A stretch of DNA of 7,297 bases from Planctomycetales bacterium (GTDB lineage Bacteria; Planctomycetota; Phycisphaerae; SM23-33), in the NCBI GenBank assembly GCA_030673005.1, contig DAOVFI010000117.1, forward strand, positions 1-7,297, in the 5' to 3' direction. This document shows, one piece after another, positions 5,961 to 7,297 of the stretch (positions are counted from its first letter, which is position 1; every line of letters begins with the position of its first letter). A program made the translations under genes and the position numbers. The notes below the pieces were generated by a model, which saw nothing but the letters and a program-made list of their open reading frames with translations, did not search any database and was not told the DNA's origin.

Positions 5961-6329
5961 TCAGGGAATTGTCAACACCTTCCCGATTGGCAGTTTTGTT
6001 TCGTCTTCGATGTTGTTGGCCTGTGCGATTTCCCTCCATCGCTTGCCGTCGCCGTAGAATTTCATAGCCAGCGACCAGAGGGTATCACCCTTGCGGACGG
6101 TGTGTGTCCTTGCCGGCGGGGGTGGATCGGTAGTCGTATCGGTCGCGTCTGTGGTGGACTCGGTGGCGGTTTCCGTCCGGGTCGTATTTTCCGTCGCCGG
6201 CGTTTCGGGCATCAGTTCGGACGCAGGTCGATCGACGGCCTCGATTTCCGTTGTCTTCGGGCCGGTGGGTTTCTTGCAGCCCGCCGCCGCCAGCATTGCC
6301 AGTGCCATAACGATAATAATTCGCTTCAT
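5961..6329 (-). CDS. Small LysM-domain lipoprotein
   Basis: The 122-residue product starts with a lipoprotein signal peptide (MKRIIIVMALAMLAAAG) and the lipobox AAGC, so Cys18 would be lipidated and the protein anchored to a membrane. Residues 21-74 are a low-complexity linker rich in Thr, Glu, Asp and Pro. Residues 76-122 form one LysM domain (HTVRKGDTLWSLAMKFYG, then WREIAQANNI and LPIGKVLTIP), which binds N-acetylglucosamine-containing glycans such as peptidoglycan. The domain ends exactly at the C-terminus and no peptidase or other enzyme domain is present, so the protein probably tethers the membrane to the cell wall or acts as a structural element. The ATG at 6329 has AAGGGG six bases upstream, and a strong promoter precedes it. 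The gene follows pcm on the same strand, 120 bases downstream. Confidence 0.88.
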   Translation of the reverse strand: MKRIIIVMALAMLAAAGCKKPTGPKTTEIEAVDRPASELMPETPATENTTRTETATESTTDATDTTTDPPPPARTHTVRKGDTLWSLAMKFYGDGKRWREIAQANNIEDETKLPIGKVLTIP

Positions 6330-6375
6330 TGTTTGCCCCTTGTCTTGCTCGATTTCGCCTTCAGTTCAGACTACG

Positions 6376-6403
6376 ATAATAGCGTCCGGCCCGGAATTGT
6401 CAA
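6376..6403 (-). promoter_or_regulatory. Predicted sigma-70-type promoter of the LysM lipoprotein gene
   Basis: On the minus strand a perfect TTGACA (6403-6398) is followed after 16 bases by TATTAT (6381-6376), which matches the -10 consensus at five of six positions. Transcription would begin near 6369, about 40 bases before the start codon at 6329, and include its ribosome binding site. It lies in the gap after pcm, so the LysM gene can be expressed independently of pcm. Confidence 0.7.
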
Positions 6404-6449
6404 GACAGATTGCCCCGGCGCTGCTCAAGCACTTACAATCGTCAATTGA

Positions 6450-7112
6450 CTATGCGTAATCGTTCCACCCCTGCTGTCCGATGAGTCGGACGAACCGGAC
6501 GCCGCAGAGGTTTCGGCGGCTTGTTTTCTGGCCGTGCTTGTCGAGTGCGATGAGGTTTTGCGTTTCCGAGCCGCCGACTGGCATTACGATCCGTCCGCCG
6601 TCGGCGAGTTGCTCGATCCACGCTTCAGGCACGTCAGGCCCGGCTGCGGCGCAGATGATCCGGTCGAAAGGGGCGTGTTCGGGCAGGCCGAGCGTGCCGT
6701 CGGCGGTGGTAAGGGTTACGTTGGTGATTCCCAACTCGTCCAGCACATCCCCGGCCCGGCGGGCCAGTTCGGCGATCCGCTCGACGGCGAAGACCTCCTT
6801 CGCAAGGCGCGCCAGGATCGCCGTCTGATAGCCGCTGCCGGCGCCTATCTCCAGCACGTGACAGTCCGGCCCGACCGCCAGTTCCTGGCTCATCAGCGCC
6901 ACTATGTAAGGTTGGGAAATGGTCTGCCCGGACCCGATAGGCACAGGCCGGTCTTCGTATGCCTCGTGCCGATGGGCGGGGCCGATGAATTGCTCGCGAG
7001 CCAGATCGCCCATCACTTCCAGAACACGCTCATCGGTGATGCCGCGGGCGCGGAGCTGATGCTCGATCATCGCCAGGCGCTGACTTGCAAAATTGCCTTC
7101 GCACGATTTCAT
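6450..7112 (-). CDS. pcm: Protein-L-isoaspartate O-methyltransferase
   Basis: The enzyme uses S-adenosylmethionine to methylate isoaspartyl residues in damaged proteins, which starts their repair. From the ATG at 7112 the product has 220 residues, a normal length (about 210 in E. coli). It contains the family motif PIGSGQTISQP (58-68), SAM-binding motif I VLEIGAGSGYQTA (86-98), the acidic residue after strand 2 (VFAVE, Glu111), ADGTLG (137-142), DRIICAAAG (150-158) and the terminal FVRLIGQQGW. The frame is open up to 7154, but the extra 14 residues run through a TATAAT box and are not expected from the family. A later ATG at 7070 would remove N-terminal residues that resemble those of homologues. 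The start at 7112 has no Shine-Dalgarno sequence. The 10-base palindrome GTCAATTGAC overlaps the first base of the TAG stop complement (6441-6450). Confidence 0.95.
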   Translation of the reverse strand: MKSCEGNFASQRLAMIEHQLRARGITDERVLEVMGDLAREQFIGPAHRHEAYEDRPVPIGSGQTISQPYIVALMSQELAVGPDCHVLEIGAGSGYQTAILARLAKEVFAVERIAELARRAGDVLDELGITNVTLTTADGTLGLPEHAPFDRIICAAAGPDVPEAWIEQLADGGRIVMPVGGSETQNLIALDKHGQKTSRRNLCGVRFVRLIGQQGWNDYA

Positions 7113-7122
7113 GGGCGGGGCT

Positions 7123-7128
7123 ATTATA
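7123..7128 (-). promoter_or_regulatory. Predicted -10 box of pcm
   Basis: A perfect TATAAT on the minus strand ends ten bases before the ATG at 7112. Transcription would start only about three or four bases before the ATG, leaving no room for a ribosome binding site, and the bases between (AGCCCCGCCC) contain none. The -35 region at 7146-7151 (CTGTTC) matches the consensus poorly. The box also marks the open frame upstream of 7112 as non-coding. Confidence 0.45.
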
Positions 7129-7170
7129 CCCAACCGAACGCCGGCGAACAGCATTTGTAGTTGTAGAGAT

Positions 7171-7191
7171 GCGCCGGATGCCGCCCGGCGC
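7171..7191. repeat. GC hairpin upstream of pcm
   Basis: GCGCCGG (7171-7177) and CCGGCGC (7185-7191) form a perfect seven-pair stem with a seven-base loop. It lies about 60 bases upstream of the pcm start. It could be the 3'-end structure of a gene beyond the window, as at other gene ends here, but no U-tract follows on either strand. The rest of 7192-7297 is AT-rich and I see no gene or further signal in it. Confidence 0.45.
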
Positions 7192-7297
7192 GCTTGGTAA
7201 ATTTCCTTTGAAAATGATATGTCCGAATCACTTTTTTCCGATATGATATATGGTTTCAGAATCTGCCGGAGCAGTTCGTTTCTTACAGGCGTAACTT

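Noticed and set aside
6441..6450. GTCAATTGAC palindrome at the end of pcm as an operator or terminator
   Set aside because: Ten bases are too short and AT-rich to stand as a terminator, and nothing else in the window matches it.
7192..7297. Possible promoter or small gene in the AT-rich end
   Set aside because: There are ATGATAT-like repeats and a T6 run, but no -35/-10 pair at sound spacing and no open frame of useful length.

Overview
The window is a GC-rich bacterial chromosome segment with six protein genes, all on the minus strand, so transcription runs from high to low coordinates. The best guess at the host is a planctomycete, perhaps of the Phycisphaerae. This rests on the long secreted protein with a terpenoid-cyclase-like N-terminus and two DUF4159-type domains, a form common in that phylum, and on gene spacing filled with palindromic repeats. 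It is an inference; no rRNA or ribosomal protein gene is present to test it.

In the direction of transcription the layout is as follows. 7113-7297 is upstream sequence with one GC hairpin and a TATAAT box. Next come pcm (protein-L-isoaspartate O-methyltransferase, 7112-6450), a small LysM lipoprotein gene (6329-5961) with its own good sigma-70-like promoter, an AT-rich inverted repeat (5931-5800), recG (5783-3708), a palindromic repeat (3703-3604), hisI (3511-3104) with a near-consensus promoter, a nested inverted repeat (3103-3007), the DUF4159 protein gene (2964-724), a second copy of the palindromic repeat (716-639), an AT-rich gene for a four-helix membrane protein (604-95), and an edge-truncated third copy of the repeat (26-1).

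The genes do not form one pathway. They are housekeeping and cell-envelope functions: protein repair, cell-wall binding, branched-DNA processing, one histidine biosynthesis step and an exported protein of unknown role. Each gene is separated from the next by about 100-200 bases, and several have separate promoter signals, so they look like independent units rather than one operon. The pcm then LysM-lipoprotein order recalls the pcm-nlpD pair of enterobacteria.

The most unusual material is between the genes. Five of the six genes have an inverted repeat starting from within the stop codon to about 30 bases beyond it. Three of these repeats belong to one family whose two arms are about 33 bases, with one position that differs between copies in both arms together. 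None ends in a clear U-tract. They look like a dispersed repeat family, or families, settled at 3' gene ends. I see no defence system, CRISPR array, transposase, tRNA or rRNA.
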